Source: Halorientalis litorea
GTDB taxonomy: Archaea; Halobacteriota; Halobacteria; Halobacteriales; Haloarculaceae
DNA length: 64,000 nucleotides
Direction of reading: 5' to 3'
Assembly (NCBI RefSeq): GCF_023028225.1
Contig: NZ_CP095482.1
Location: 1,922,001 to 1,986,000, forward strand
Made by a program: the position numbers and the translations under genes. How positions within the stretch are numbered: position 1 is the first letter of the stretch; each line of letters begins with the position of its first letter. Below are positions 9,078-17,817 of this stretch, one piece after another. A model generated the notes under the pieces. That model saw nothing but the letters and a program-made list of their open reading frames with translations, had not been told where the DNA came from and made no database searches.

Positions 9078-9356
9078 ATGACAGTCACGCTCAAGGACTT
9101 CTACGCGGACTGGTGCGGTCCGTGTAAGACACAGGACCCGATTCTGGACGAGTTAGCGACGGAGTGGGAGACAGTCGAGTTCGAGAAGGTCAACGTCGAC
9201 GAGGAGCAGGACGTTGCCAACGAGTACCAGGTACGCTCGCTCCCGACGCTCATCGTCGAGAACGACGACGGCATCGTCGACCGGTTCGTCGGCGTCACGC
9301 AGGCAGAGGACATCGAGGCGGCCTTCGAGAAGGCGGGCGCACAGGCCGAGGCCTGA
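9078..9356 (+). CDS. trxA: Thioredoxin
   Basis: A compact 92-residue thioredoxin. The active site WCGPC is at residues 12-16, followed by the conserved cis-Pro (SLPTLIV) around residue 56. It reduces cytosolic disulfides with electrons from a thioredoxin reductase. The N-terminus is shorter than in bacterial thioredoxins, lacking the first beta-alpha unit, which is common in haloarchaeal small thioredoxins. A TATA-like CTTATGC lies at 9042-9048. Its stop is separated from the convergent archaemetzincin stop by one base. Confidence 0.92.
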   Translation: MTVTLKDFYADWCGPCKTQDPILDELATEWETVEFEKVNVDEEQDVANEYQVRSLPTLIVENDDGIVDRFVGVTQAEDIEAAFEKAGAQAEA

Positions 9357-9357
9357 G

Positions 9358-9879
9358 TCAGAGCACCTGCCGCTGACACGACCCACACAGCGTTTCCTCT
9401 TTCACGTCCACTTCGCGGACAGTCGGCGAGAAGTTCATCACGCAGCGTTTGTTGTCGCAGTGTTCCAGCCCGAGCGTGTGGCCGATTTCGTGGACGACTT
9501 CCTTGCGGACGCGGTCGGAGAAGATGTCGTCGGCCGAGCGGTTCGAGAAGCCACCGTCGGAGGATGTCTGGAGCCGATACGTCGAGATGACGCTGCCGTT
9601 CCCGTCGAGATACGCGAGACCGAAGACGTAGTTCCGGCGGCGGTAGAAGAGGTCTTTCGCAGTGATTGCGATGTTTTTCTCTCCGGAGCCGATGTGACTC
9701 GCCAGTTCGATGAACTCTTCGGCCCGATACTGGTTGCGGTTCCGGTCGTAGGAACCGTCGGGGACCGACTGGGCATCGTGGACCGTCACGTCACAGTCGT
9801 AGACGGTCCGCAACCCGGCGGAGGCTTCCCGTTTGACTGCCGCGGGAACCTCGCCGATCGGCACGATATCGACGTGCAT
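9358..9879 (-). CDS. amzA: Archaemetzincin zinc protease
   Basis: 173 residues with the extended metzincin signature HEIGHTLGLEHC at 130-141: His130, His134 and His140 bind catalytic zinc and Glu131 is the base. Cys141, Cys146, Cys165 and Cys168 form the second, structural zinc site unique to archaemetzincins, and the Met-turn (CVMNF) is at 146-150. A cytosolic peptidase; physiological substrates are unknown. The start is leaderless, with a TATA-like GTTTATGA on the minus strand at about 9902-9910. Confidence 0.95.
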   Translation of the reverse strand: MHVDIVPIGEVPAAVKREASAGLRTVYDCDVTVHDAQSVPDGSYDRNRNQYRAEEFIELASHIGSGEKNIAITAKDLFYRRRNYVFGLAYLDGNGSVISTYRLQTSSDGGFSNRSADDIFSDRVRKEVVHEIGHTLGLEHCDNKRCVMNFSPTVREVDVKEETLCGSCQRQVL

Positions 9880-9883
9880 GCAA

Positions 9884-9910
9884 ACCTATATGCGGGGCCT
9901 ACTCATAAAC
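9884..9910. promoter_or_regulatory. Overlapping divergent leaderless promoters (amzA and UPF0146)
   Basis: Only 39 bp separate the two start codons. Plus-strand ACCTATATGC at about 9884-9893 is placed for the GTG at 9919. Minus-strand GTTTATGA at about 9902-9910 is placed 27 bp from the archaemetzincin ATG at 9879. Each core promoter thus lies within the transcription start region of the other. Confidence 0.55.
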
Positions 9911-9918
9911 ATCCCGCC

Positions 9919-10335
9919 GTGTCTGACGCCCGTCACGAGGCTCTCGTCACGCGACTAGCCGCCTTCGACACCCTCGTCGAGGTCGGTATCGGCGAACGCC
10001 CCGGCACCGCCGCCGCTCTCGCCGCACGCGGACGGACAGTCACCGCGACGGACATCCGCAACCGCACCGTCCCGGCGGGCGTCACCTTCGTGCAGGACGA
10101 CGTGACCGACCCCGACCCCGCCGTCTACGCGGATACGGAGGCGGTCTACGCCCGCAACCTCCCGCCGGAACTCCACCGCCCCGCCTTCGACGTGGCGCGT
10201 GCCCACGACGCCACGCTCCTGTTCACGACGCTGGGCGGCGAGCAACCCATCGTCCCGGTGCGACGGGAGACGGTCGGCCAGGCGACGCTGTACGTGGCCG
10301 CCCGCGACCGACCCGGCGCGGACCGCTCGGACTGA
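9919..10335 (+). CDS. UPF0146 family protein
   Basis: 138 residues from a GTG start (reading [20 protein letters not shown]). It matches the archaeal UPF0146 family: [19 protein letters not shown] followed by VTATDIR looks like the nucleotide-binding part of a Rossmann methyltransferase-like fold, with [13 protein letters not shown] later. No catalytic activity is established. The GTG is chosen because a TATA-like box lies about 30 bp upstream and no ATG is suitably placed. Confidence 0.8.
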   Translation: MSDARHEALVTRLAAFDTLVEVGIGERPGTAAALAARGRTVTATDIRNRTVPAGVTFVQDDVTDPDPAVYADTEAVYARNLPPELHRPAFDVARAHDATLLFTTLGGEQPIVPVRRETVGQATLYVAARDRPGADRSD

Positions 10336-10418
10336 GCGGCCACGCGCACGGGGGTCGCACCGACTCAGCGACCGCGCGGTCAGTAGCGGTTTTCTACCCG
10401 GGGTGTCATAGACCGTCT

Positions 10419-11294
10419 ATGCAGGCTGACGCGGTCGTCTTGGATATCGACGGCGTGCTCGTCGACGTGGCCAACTCCTACCGTCGCGCCGTCGTCGAGT
10501 CCGTCAGGGAAGTGTACGGCGACACGCTCGACCGGGAGGCTATCCAGCCGTTCAAAGACGCGGGTGGGTTCAACAACGACTGGGAGTTGACCCACGCCAT
10601 CGCGCTGTACGTGCTGGCCTGGCAGTACGGCTTCGACCACGACGTAGACGAGTTCACCGACCACATCGCGGCGACTGGCGGCGGTCTGGCCGCGGCCGAG
10701 ACTGTCGTCGTCAACGCCGTCGGGCCCGCCGAGCGCGAACGCATCTACGACGCGTGGGACCGTGACCGCCTCCGTGACGTGTTCCAGCAACTCTACCTCG
10801 GGAGCGACCTGTACCGCGAGTTGGAGGACGGCGACCCGGATATCGACGCGAGCGGCTTCATCAACGACGAACCGAAACTCGCCGACCCCGAGACGCTCGC
10901 CCGCCTCACCGACCGCTTCGACGTGGGCGTCCTCACCGGCCGCCCCGCCGCCGAGGCCGACATCGCCCTCGACCGGGTGGGCCTCGACGTGCCCGACGAA
11001 CATCGGTTCACTATGGACGACTGGACCGAGGGCAAACCACACCCACACGCGCTGACGACGCTCGCCGACCGCTTCGACGCGGAGACGGTCGCCTTCGCCG
11101 GCGACACCCTCGACGACGTGCGCACGGCAGTCAACGCGAGCGAGGCCGACCCGAGCCGCACGTACCACGGCATCGGCGTCCTCACCGGCGGCCTCACCGG
11201 CGAGGGCGGCCGACGGAAGTACGAGCAGGCTGGTGCCGCGCTGGTCCTCGACTCGGTGAACGACCTGCCGAGCGCGCTGGAGCCCCGAGCGTGA
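10419..11294 (+). CDS. HAD-superfamily phosphatase (TIGR01548-like)
   Basis: 291 residues. Motif I is [10 protein letters not shown] at about 8-17, with Asp9 as nucleophile and Asp11 as acid/base; motif II is at [12 protein letters not shown] (Thr), then the Lys of EGKPHPHAL and the acidic motif [11 protein letters not shown]. The long cap insertion between motifs I and II fits a subfamily of HAD-IA hydrolases found in haloarchaea. Substrate unknown, probably a small phosphorylated metabolite. The next small membrane-protein gene starts at a GTG overlapping this stop. Confidence 0.88.
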   Translation: MQADAVVLDIDGVLVDVANSYRRAVVESVREVYGDTLDREAIQPFKDAGGFNNDWELTHAIALYVLAWQYGFDHDVDEFTDHIAATGGGLAAAETVVVNAVGPAERERIYDAWDRDRLRDVFQQLYLGSDLYRELEDGDPDIDASGFINDEPKLADPETLARLTDRFDVGVLTGRPAAEADIALDRVGLDVPDEHRFTMDDWTEGKPHPHALTTLADRFDAETVAFAGDTLDDVRTAVNASEADPSRTYHGIGVLTGGLTGEGGRRKYEQAGAALVLDSVNDLPSALEPRA

Positions 11295-11461
11295 TTCGGG
11301 TCCGTCGTGCCGTGACCGCGCTCGTCGCCGCCACCGTCGTCGCGTTCGTGATGACCGCCCTGCTGACCCCGCCCGACCCCATCACGCAACTGCGTACCAC
11401 GGCCGCAATCGTCCTCGTGGCCACACCGCTGCTGTACTACGCCATCGGGGCCACCGACTGA
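11291..11461 (+). CDS. Small two-helix membrane protein, hypothetical
   Basis: A 56-residue frame from GTG 11291, overlapping the preceding TGA by GTGA. It encodes two hydrophobic stretches, [17 protein letters not shown] and [17 protein letters not shown], separated by a short polar turn. Its GC3 pattern and coupled start support translation, and similar short membrane proteins occur in haloarchaea. No function can be stated. Confidence 0.65.
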   Translation: MIRVRRAVTALVAATVVAFVMTALLTPPDPITQLRTTAAIVLVATPLLYYAIGATD

Positions 11462-11522
11462 CGCCCTCGGCAACGTCGGCCGGGCACGCAACCCTTAACG
11501 TAGTCTCGCCCCACCCTCGGAT

Positions 11523-12191
11523 ATGGAAATCGCACTGCTCGGCGGCACCGGCGACATCGGCGAAGGACTGGCACTGCGCTGGGCGTACGACACGAACCAC
11601 GACGTCGTTATCGGGTCCCGCGACGCCGACCGCGCCGAGACGAAAGCCGAGGAGTACGAGACGGAACTGGCCAGCCGCGGCGTCGAGACGACGGTCCGCG
11701 GCGCGGCCAACCCCGAGGCCGCCGCCGGTGCGGACGTTGTCGTCCTCGCCGTTCCGGCCTACCACCTCGCCGACACCGTCGAATCGGTCGCCGATACTCT
11801 CGCCGACGACGCGGTGCTGGTCAGCCCCGCCGTCGGGATGAAACGCGACGACGCCGGGTTCCACTACAACCGGCCCGGCGCGGGCAGCGTCACGCAACTC
11901 GCGGTTGACGCCGCCCCCGGGGACGTGTCCGTCGTCGGAGCATTCCACAACCTCCCCGCCGGCCGCCTCGCAAACCTCGACGCCGAACTGGGTATCGACA
12001 CGCTTGTCGTCGGCGACGACGCCGACGCCGTCGACACCGTCTCCGCGCTGGCCGACGGCATCGAGGGGTTGCGTCCGCTCGATGCCGGGTCGCTCGCCAA
12101 CGCCGCCGAAATCGAGGCGGTGACACCGTTGCTCATCAACGTCGCACAGAACAACGACGGCCTCCACGATTTGGGCGTCTCGTTCCGCTAG
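11523..12191 (+). CDS. npdG: F420-dependent NADP oxidoreductase
   Basis: 222 residues matching NpdG/Fno, which transfers hydride between reduced coenzyme F420 and NADP+. The N-terminal Rossmann motif GGTGDIGEGLALRWA (residues 8-22) is followed by VIGSRDADRAETKAEEYE, where Ser-Arg contacts the NADP 2'-phosphate. Later VLAVPAYHLADTVES and GAFHNLPAG are family-specific, the latter near the F420 site. The last four bases overlap the convergent PHP phosphatase gene. Confidence 0.93.
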   Translation: MEIALLGGTGDIGEGLALRWAYDTNHDVVIGSRDADRAETKAEEYETELASRGVETTVRGAANPEAAAGADVVVLAVPAYHLADTVESVADTLADDAVLVSPAVGMKRDDAGFHYNRPGAGSVTQLAVDAAPGDVSVVGAFHNLPAGRLANLDAELGIDTLVVGDDADAVDTVSALADGIEGLRPLDAGSLANAAEIEAVTPLLINVAQNNDGLHDLGVSFR

Positions 12192-12961
12192 ACGGGCAAC
12201 TCGACGGGGGCGAGGTCACGTCGGTCGAGGTACTGCTCGACGTGGGCGACCCGCTCCCCGATTTCTCCCGGCTTGTGCGAGTCGGTCCCGACAGTGAAGG
12301 ACACACCGTACTCCGCGAGTACGTCGCGGAAGTCGGGACTGGGGTGGAACTCGCCGTACTCGTCCAGCACGCGCCCGGCGTTCAACTCCGGGACGGTCCG
12401 CGAGCGGGTGAACGCCTCCGCGACCCGCCGGTACTGCGTCTCGGTCGCGTGCCCTCTGAGCGCGGGATTGCGCTCTATCAGGTCGACGTGGGCGGCCACG
12501 TCGAACAACTCGGACTCGACCAGCGAGACGAGGCGGTCGAAGTACCGGGCGACCGTGGCTTCACGCTCGGACGCCGACTGTTGCCGGAAGTACGGTTCGA
12601 CGTGGATGTTCACGCCGTCGAGGTGGTGGACGCTCCCGATGGCGTACTGGAACCCGGCTTCGTCCAGAAACGACGCGATGGCGTCCTCGTCGTCGGGGTG
12701 GTAGTCCATCTCGACGCCGTCGTAGATGTCGATGGATACGTCCTCCCGGAGTCGCTCGATGGCCTCCCGCCGGCGTTCGTACGTCTGGTCGAGGTTGAAC
12801 CCGAGCAGATGCTTCTGCTCTCTGAGGTCCGCGTCGTCGGCCACACTACAGTGGTCGGTGATGCCCACGCCCGACAGCCCCGCCTCTGCGGCCGCCCTGA
12901 CCATCTGGAACAGGAAGCGGCCGTCGGAGTACGTCGAGTGGACGTGATAGTCGTACTCCAT
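12188..12961 (-). CDS. PHP-domain phosphatase (HisJ-like histidinol phosphatase family)
   Basis: 257 residues of the PHP metal-dependent hydrolase fold. The metal ligands appear in YDYHVHSTYSDG (residues 3-14), GVGITDHCS, the Glu of GVEMDYH, SVHHLDG and the C-terminal VGTDSHKPGEIG. Length and motifs fit HisJ-type histidinol-phosphate phosphatase, though PHP proteins with other phosphoester substrates look alike. No his genes adjoin it, so the histidine role is tentative. It overlaps npdG tail to tail by 4 bp. Confidence 0.85.
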   Translation of the reverse strand: MEYDYHVHSTYSDGRFLFQMVRAAAEAGLSGVGITDHCSVADDADLREQKHLLGFNLDQTYERRREAIERLREDVSIDIYDGVEMDYHPDDEDAIASFLDEAGFQYAIGSVHHLDGVNIHVEPYFRQQSASEREATVARYFDRLVSLVESELFDVAAHVDLIERNPALRGHATETQYRRVAEAFTRSRTVPELNAGRVLDEYGEFHPSPDFRDVLAEYGVSFTVGTDSHKPGEIGERVAHVEQYLDRRDLAPVELPV

Positions 12962-13115
12962 CCATAGGCACGTTGCACCCGTTCGGCATAGTTACCCGTG
13001 GTGTTTCGGCGGTCGAGGCACCGCGGCGACGGCCGCGACGGCACGTTCGAGTTGCCACCGCAGAGCTCGCACATTTTCAACAGTTATTTTCCACGAGCGT
13101 CGATAACCACGTCCG

Positions 13116-14198
13116 ATGACCCCGCTCGAAGTCGGCCTCCGCCTTGCAGCAGGCGTGTTCCTGATTCTGATCAATGCGTACTTCGTCGCCATCGAGTTTG
13201 CCCTGACGCGGGTCCGGCAGTTCCCCGAATCAGAGTTCGACACGCCGGGCCTGCGGCGGGCGTGGGAGATGACGAATGACCTCGAACTGTACCTGACGAC
13301 CTGTCAGATATGGATTTCCGGAACCAGCATCGCGCTCGGCATCGTCGCCGAACCCGGACTGGCTGCCCTGCTTGAGCCGCTGTTCCGGGACACGTTCCTC
13401 GCGTCTGTCGGCGCGGGGTCCTTGCTTGGCTTCTTCATCATCAACATGATTCACCTGACACACGGGGAACAGACTCCAACGTACCTTGGCGTCGAACGCT
13501 CGAAGCAGGTCGCTCGGTACGGCGCGAAGCCGCTGTACTATTTCGCCTGGCTTATCTCACCACTGATCAAGTTCGGCGACTGGGTCGCCAAGGCGACCCT
13601 CAAACTGTTCGGCGTCGAGATGACGGGCGCGTGGCTCGAAACGGAGGAAGAGATAATCGAGTCCCGTGCGGACCTCCGAAACCGCCTCGACTCACTGCTC
13701 GAACGCGGTGACCTCTCGGAGGAACGCCGCGAGGAAATCCGCAACGCCCTCACAGTGGGCGAGGAACCCATCTCGGCGGTCATGACCGACGCCGAGGATA
13801 CCGTCTTTCTCTCGACAGGGTGTTCGGTCGCGGGGAACCTCGACCGCATCGGCTCTAGCCCGCACACTCGCTTCCCGCTGGTCGGCGACGACCCCGAGGA
13901 CTTCCGGGGCATCGTGTACGTGCCTTCCGTCGTCGACCGCATCGACGAACTGCAGGCCGGTGACACCACCTTCGAGGACATCGCCGCGCCGCCGATGACG
14001 ATGGGTCCCGAAACGACCATCAGCGACGCCGTCGACCAGTTCCAGGCCGAGAGTCAAGAACTCGCGCTGGTACTCTCCGATGGTGAGGTCGTCGGTCTGT
14101 TGACTGCGACGGACGCGCTCGAAGCCATCATGGGCGACATCGAGGACCCGCTCGACGAGAACGTCGACCTCTCGGCGGAGGGTCGGCGACTTGACTGA
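13116..14198 (+). CDS. CNNM/CorB-type membrane transporter with CBS pair
   Basis: 360 residues. The N-terminal DUF21/CNNM domain has four hydrophobic segments (about 5-27, 55-75, 90-115 and 130-150), including the family-typical NAYFVAIEFALTRVR and MIHLTHGEQTPT. A helical linker leads to a CBS pair (about 215-345: VMTDAEDTVFLS, MTMGPETTISDAV, GLLTATDALEAI). CNNM proteins move or regulate magnesium and other divalent cations with nucleotide binding at the CBS module. The C-terminal CorC/HlyC domain is absent. The promoter GTTATTTT at 13083-13090 indicates a leaderless transcript. Confidence 0.9.
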   Translation: MTPLEVGLRLAAGVFLILINAYFVAIEFALTRVRQFPESEFDTPGLRRAWEMTNDLELYLTTCQIWISGTSIALGIVAEPGLAALLEPLFRDTFLASVGAGSLLGFFIINMIHLTHGEQTPTYLGVERSKQVARYGAKPLYYFAWLISPLIKFGDWVAKATLKLFGVEMTGAWLETEEEIIESRADLRNRLDSLLERGDLSEERREEIRNALTVGEEPISAVMTDAEDTVFLSTGCSVAGNLDRIGSSPHTRFPLVGDDPEDFRGIVYVPSVVDRIDELQAGDTTFEDIAAPPMTMGPETTISDAVDQFQAESQELALVLSDGEVVGLLTATDALEAIMGDIEDPLDENVDLSAEGRRLD

Positions 14199-14268
14199 AT
14201 AGGGCACTGACGGAACGGTACGGTCGCGGTGCGAACGAGCATCCGGCGGCCGGCGGCCGCCGGTTCAC

Positions 14269-14304
14269 GCAACTCGCGGCCTCGCCGCGAGTTGCGGTGT
14301 TTTT
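14269..14304 (+). terminator. Hairpin plus T-run after the CNNM gene
   Basis: Perfect 12-bp stem (14269-14280 with 14284-14295, loop CTC) followed by GTGTTTTTCG. It lies 71 bp after the CNNM stop. Archaeal termination relies mainly on T-runs, so the hairpin may instead stabilise the mRNA end. Confidence 0.5.
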
Positions 14305-14326
14305 CGCCCACGTTTTTGCCGCGAGC

Positions 14327-14347
14327 GGTTCGCGCGGAGCGCGAACC
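14327..14347 (-). terminator. Hairpin after the RLI gene
   Basis: Inverted arms GGTTCGCGC and GCGCGAACC with a 3-nt loop. On the minus strand a CCTTTTTGTC run lies between it and the RLI stop, so it is a plausible 3' end signal for the EMC6-like/RLI transcript. Confidence 0.4.
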
Positions 14348-14365
14348 CGAGTGACAAAAAGGTGG

Positions 14366-16195
14366 TTAGTCGGTGTAGTAGTACTCGCCCGACTTCTTCT
14401 GTTCGCGGTCGAGTTGTGACCCCGGCTTGTTCACGCGGGGGCGTTTGGTCCGCTCGTCCCGGCGGAACGTGATGTCGAGGTTCCCGAGGAACTCGTTCAT
14501 CCCGCCCCGCATGTCCGTCGGCGGGGAGGCGTGCCCGTAGTCGGCCGGTTCGCCGTCGAACACCAGTAGTCGGTCCGCCAGTAAGTCTATCATGTAGATG
14601 TCGTGGTCGATGACGAGCGCGGTGGCGTCGTGGTGTTCGGCGTACCGGCGGATGGCCGTGGTCGCCAGTACGCGCTGCTCCACGTCCAGATGCGCCGACG
14701 GTTCGTCGAGCAGGTAGAGGTCGGCGTCCTCCGAGAGGCAGGCCGCGATGGCGACCCGTTGGCGTTCCCCGCCCGAGAGGTCCGTGAGGTTCTGCTCCAT
14801 CACCCGCTCTAACTGGAGCGGTTGGGCGATTTCGGTCTGCCAGTAGGAGGACCCGAAGTCGTCGGCGACGGAGCGCAGGAACGCGTCGACCCGCATGTGC
14901 TGGTCGATTTCGATGTACTGGGGCTTGTAGGCGATGTCGAGGTCGGCGTCCACCGTGCCCTCGTCGGGGCTGAGTCTGCCGGCGAGCAGTTTGGCGAACG
15001 TCGACTTCCCGATACCGTTCGGGCCGACGACGCCCAGCACCTCGCTCTCCCGGATTTCGCCGCCCTCGACTTCGAGGGAGAACTCGCCGTCGCCGTAGGA
15101 TTTGGTGAGGTCGGGGTACTCCACGGCGACTTGGCCGCTACTCACCGAGCGGGGAGCGTGCTCCTCGAACTCGATGGCCGACTCCCGGATGCGCATGTTC
15201 TCGTTCTCCAGATAGCCCGAGAGGTACTCGTTGATGCCGTTGCGTACCGACTTCGGCGGCGTGATGATACCGAACGCGCCGGACTGCCCGTACGCGAGAT
15301 GGACGTTGTCGGCGAGCAAGTCGAGGATAGCGAGGTCGTGTTCGACCACGAGCATCGAGCGGTCCTCCTCCTCGGCGAGTTCGCGGATGATGCGCGCCGC
15401 CGTGACGCGTTGGCCGATGTCCAGATACGGCGTAATCTCGTCGAGGAAGTAGAAGTCGGCGTCCCGGGCCAGCGTCGCCGTCATCGCCACGCGCTGGAGT
15501 TCACCGCCGGAGATGGCGTCGATGTCCTGGTCCATGACCGCGCCGATGCCGAACCGCTCGACCAACTCGTCGAGGGCACCGCGCTCGTCGGTGCGTGCAA
15601 GCAGGTCACGCGTCGTCCCGTCGAAGCGGTCTGGGATGCGGTCGACGTACTGGGGCTTGCGGGCGACGGTCACGTCGCCGTCGCGCAGTTGTACGAGGTA
15701 GTCCTGCAGTTCCGTGCCGCGGTACTCGTCCAAGACGCGCTCCCAGTCGATGTCGGTGTTGAACTCCCCGAGGTTGGGCATCATCTCGTCGGCGAGGATG
15801 CGGACGGCGGTGGTTTTCCCGATACCGTTCGGCCCGAGGATGCCCGTGACCTGCCCTTCCGCCGGTGCCGGCAGGCCGTACAGCGAGAAGGCGTTCTCGC
15901 CGTAGCGGTGGACCGGGTCCTCGTCGAGTTCTTGCGGGAGGTTGATGATTTCGATGGCGTCGAACGGGCACTTCTCGACGCAGATGCCACAACTCTCCCC
16001 GAGGCAGAGTTCCTCGCTGATTGATATCTGGTCGGGTGTTCCCTCGTAGAGGTCGTTGTCCTCGAAGCGGTCCTCCCGGGTGACGATGCACTCTTCGCCC
16101 GTCCGATTGGGCGGGCAGAAGTTCGCACACTCGTAGTTACACCGGTCGGGCTGACACCTGTCGAGGTCGACGACCGCGATGCTGTCGTCTGCCAT
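14366..16195 (-). CDS. rli: Ribosome recycling ATPase RLI/ABCE1
   Basis: 609 residues with the full ABCE1 layout. The N-terminal iron-sulfur domain has eight Cys in two clusters (CQPDRCNYEC, then C of FCPPN, and CLGESCGICVEKCPFDA). Two ABC ATPase domains follow, each with Walker A (GPNGIGKTT, GPNGIGKST), a signature (SGGELQR, SGGERQR) and Walker B (YFLDEITPYLD, YLLDEPSAHLD). RLI splits the ribosome into subunits after termination together with aRF1/Pelota. It starts one nucleotide after the stop of the EMC6-like gene, so both are co-transcribed. Confidence 0.97.
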   Translation of the reverse strand: MADDSIAVVDLDRCQPDRCNYECANFCPPNRTGEECIVTREDRFEDNDLYEGTPDQISISEELCLGESCGICVEKCPFDAIEIINLPQELDEDPVHRYGENAFSLYGLPAPAEGQVTGILGPNGIGKTTAVRILADEMMPNLGEFNTDIDWERVLDEYRGTELQDYLVQLRDGDVTVARKPQYVDRIPDRFDGTTRDLLARTDERGALDELVERFGIGAVMDQDIDAISGGELQRVAMTATLARDADFYFLDEITPYLDIGQRVTAARIIRELAEEEDRSMLVVEHDLAILDLLADNVHLAYGQSGAFGIITPPKSVRNGINEYLSGYLENENMRIRESAIEFEEHAPRSVSSGQVAVEYPDLTKSYGDGEFSLEVEGGEIRESEVLGVVGPNGIGKSTFAKLLAGRLSPDEGTVDADLDIAYKPQYIEIDQHMRVDAFLRSVADDFGSSYWQTEIAQPLQLERVMEQNLTDLSGGERQRVAIAACLSEDADLYLLDEPSAHLDVEQRVLATTAIRRYAEHHDATALVIDHDIYMIDLLADRLLVFDGEPADYGHASPPTDMRGGMNEFLGNLDITFRRDERTKRPRVNKPGSQLDREQKKSGEYYYTD

Positions 16196-16196
16196 G

Positions 16197-16505
16197 TTAG
16201 AAGTTGATGGGCGTTCCGGCGGTCAGGAGGACACCCCACGAGACGAACCAGAGCGAGAACGTCATGAACGCCACGTAGAGGTAGTCTTTCGTCGAGAAGT
16301 CGTTGACGTCGATGCCTACCACCTGCAGAATCGGGAACTGGACGGCGATGGCCCCGACGACGACGTACAGGGCGGTGGTGTCGGTGGCCGACGCTGCCAG
16401 TGCCTGCGAGACGACGGCCGCCCCGATACCGGCGACACAGGCCAGCATCGTGACCGTCAGTCCACGGAGGTGCGCGGCCCGCTTGTCGGCCGTGTCCGTT
16501 GCCAT
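16197..16505 (-). CDS. EMC6-like small membrane protein
   Basis: 102 residues from ATG 16505 (MATDTADKRAAHLRGLTVT). Three hydrophobic segments fall at about 15-35, 42-60 and 76-98, with a short acidic loop DVNDFSTKDYLYV before the last. This matches archaeal proteins annotated as EMC6-like/Rab5-interacting family, relatives of a core subunit of the eukaryotic ER membrane complex insertase. The insertase role in archaea is inferred. The long upstream in-frame extension is proline/arginine-rich and overlaps a promoter, so it is excluded. Only one base separates it from RLI. Confidence 0.75.
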   Translation of the reverse strand: MATDTADKRAAHLRGLTVTMLACVAGIGAAVVSQALAASATDTTALYVVVGAIAVQFPILQVVGIDVNDFSTKDYLYVAFMTFSLWFVSWGVLLTAGTPINF

Positions 16506-16655
16506 ACGTCCCCGTCGGCCACCCGGAGGCAAAAACCGTTCGTTGTTCAGCCGCTCCGCGCGTGGCCGACGAACACCCGAGAGAGCCGCCCTATTTACGT
16601 TCCCTTCGTGTCCGTCCATCAATCTTTATGCCGCCGGGGACCAACCGACATCATA

Positions 16656-16928
16656 ATGGCAGAATCCGACGGCGAGACCATCGCGGACCTCCCGCCGAGC
16701 GCGAAGCTCGTCTACAAAGTGTTGGAGTACGACGGCCCGCTCACGCAGAAAGGTATCGTCGAAGAGTCGATGCTATCGGCCCGGACCGTCCGCTACGCGC
16801 TCGAACGTCTCGAGGAGGTGGGAGTCGTCGACGAGGACGTCTACTTCGCCGACGCACGCCAGAACCTCTACGAACTCGTCGTCGACGACCAGCCCGCAGA
16901 CCAGACCGACACCGCCGTCTCAGACTGA
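16656..16928 (+). CDS. Winged-helix DNA-binding protein (MarR-like fold)
   Basis: 90 residues, almost all one winged helix. SAKLVYKVLEYDGPLTQKGI gives helices 1-2, ESMLSARTVRYALERLEEVG the recognition helix, and VVDEDVYFADARQNLYEL the wing. The tail is short and acidic. It is common in haloarchaea as a stand-alone regulator; targets unknown. A TATA-like TCTTTATG lies about 30 bp upstream (around 16622-16629), consistent with a very short leader. Confidence 0.8.
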   Translation: MAESDGETIADLPPSAKLVYKVLEYDGPLTQKGIVEESMLSARTVRYALERLEEVGVVDEDVYFADARQNLYELVVDDQPADQTDTAVSD

Positions 16929-17055
16929 CCTCTTTCTCCGACAGTCGTCGACCCACGCAGTCGTTCCCCGACCGGGAGCGGCCGGTCCGCCACCCGACTG
17001 TGTGGTGTGGTACCTGTGACCAACCTATATATCGGTCGTGGCCGTAGAGACTGTT

Positions 17056-17790
17056 ATGAACGCCGAAGAGCGTCCGACGTTCGAGTCGGCAGAGACGGAG
17101 CAGATATACCGATACGTCGAGCGACACGGGACGGCGAAGCGACACAAGTTACTCGACGTGGTGTCGCTGTCGGCCGAGGAGTTCAGGGACGCGCTCGACC
17201 GTCTCACCGCCAAAGGGTACATCGAGGAGGAGAACGGGAACTTCCGCGTCGCGCTGAACGTCGGTGCCATCGAGGAACACGAAGCCGAGGACGGAACGGC
17301 CTACGCGATTCGCCCGGCCCGTCAGCAGGACTTCGAGGGACTGGTCGAGACCATCCGGTCGGTCACCGACGAGGAGACGTACGTCGTCGCCGAGAGCGTC
17401 GCCGAGGAACTGCTCTACGAGGACACCGTGACTCGCCACAACCCAGTCGAGTCCCGCGTGTTCTTCGTCGCCGCCATCGACGACACCCTCGTCGGCTGGA
17501 CCCATCTCGACCTCCCGCAACTCGACCAGTTGCGCCACACCGCCCAACAGACCGTCGGCGTCGACCCCGACCACCGCCGGCACGGCATCGGTAGTGCCCT
17601 CCTCGAACGCGGACTGGACTGGGCCGAAGCCAACGGCTACCGGAAGGCGTACAACAGTGTCCCCGTCACCAACGAACCCGCCATCCGCTTCCTCGAAGAC
17701 CACGGCTGGAACACCGAGGCCATGCGCAAGGACCACTACACCATCGGCGAGAAGACCGTCGACGAACTGATGATGGCCCGCAAACTGTAA
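17056..17790 (+). CDS. GNAT acetyltransferase with N-terminal winged-helix domain
   Basis: 244 residues from ATG 17056. Residues about 15-75 form a winged-helix-like module (EQIYRYVERHGTAKRHKLLD, FRDALDRLTAKGYIEEENG). The GNAT domain follows from about 85, with motif A VDPDHRRHGIGSALLERGL binding acetyl-CoA and motif B NEPAIRFLEDHGW. A second in-frame ATG at 17038 lies inside the likely promoter CCTATATATCGG (17025-17036), so the later start is chosen. Acceptor substrate is unknown; an N-terminal DNA-binding-like module on an acetyltransferase is uncommon. Confidence 0.87.
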   Translation: MNAEERPTFESAETEQIYRYVERHGTAKRHKLLDVVSLSAEEFRDALDRLTAKGYIEEENGNFRVALNVGAIEEHEAEDGTAYAIRPARQQDFEGLVETIRSVTDEETYVVAESVAEELLYEDTVTRHNPVESRVFFVAAIDDTLVGWTHLDLPQLDQLRHTAQQTVGVDPDHRRHGIGSALLERGLDWAEANGYRKAYNSVPVTNEPAIRFLEDHGWNTEAMRKDHYTIGEKTVDELMMARKL

Positions 17791-17817
17791 GCCTCGCTCC
17801 CAGTTCGCGGCCAGCAC

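Noticed and set aside
14822-16024. A 400-codon plus-strand open frame
   Set aside because: Opposite RLI, whose iron-sulfur and ABC motifs are unambiguous.
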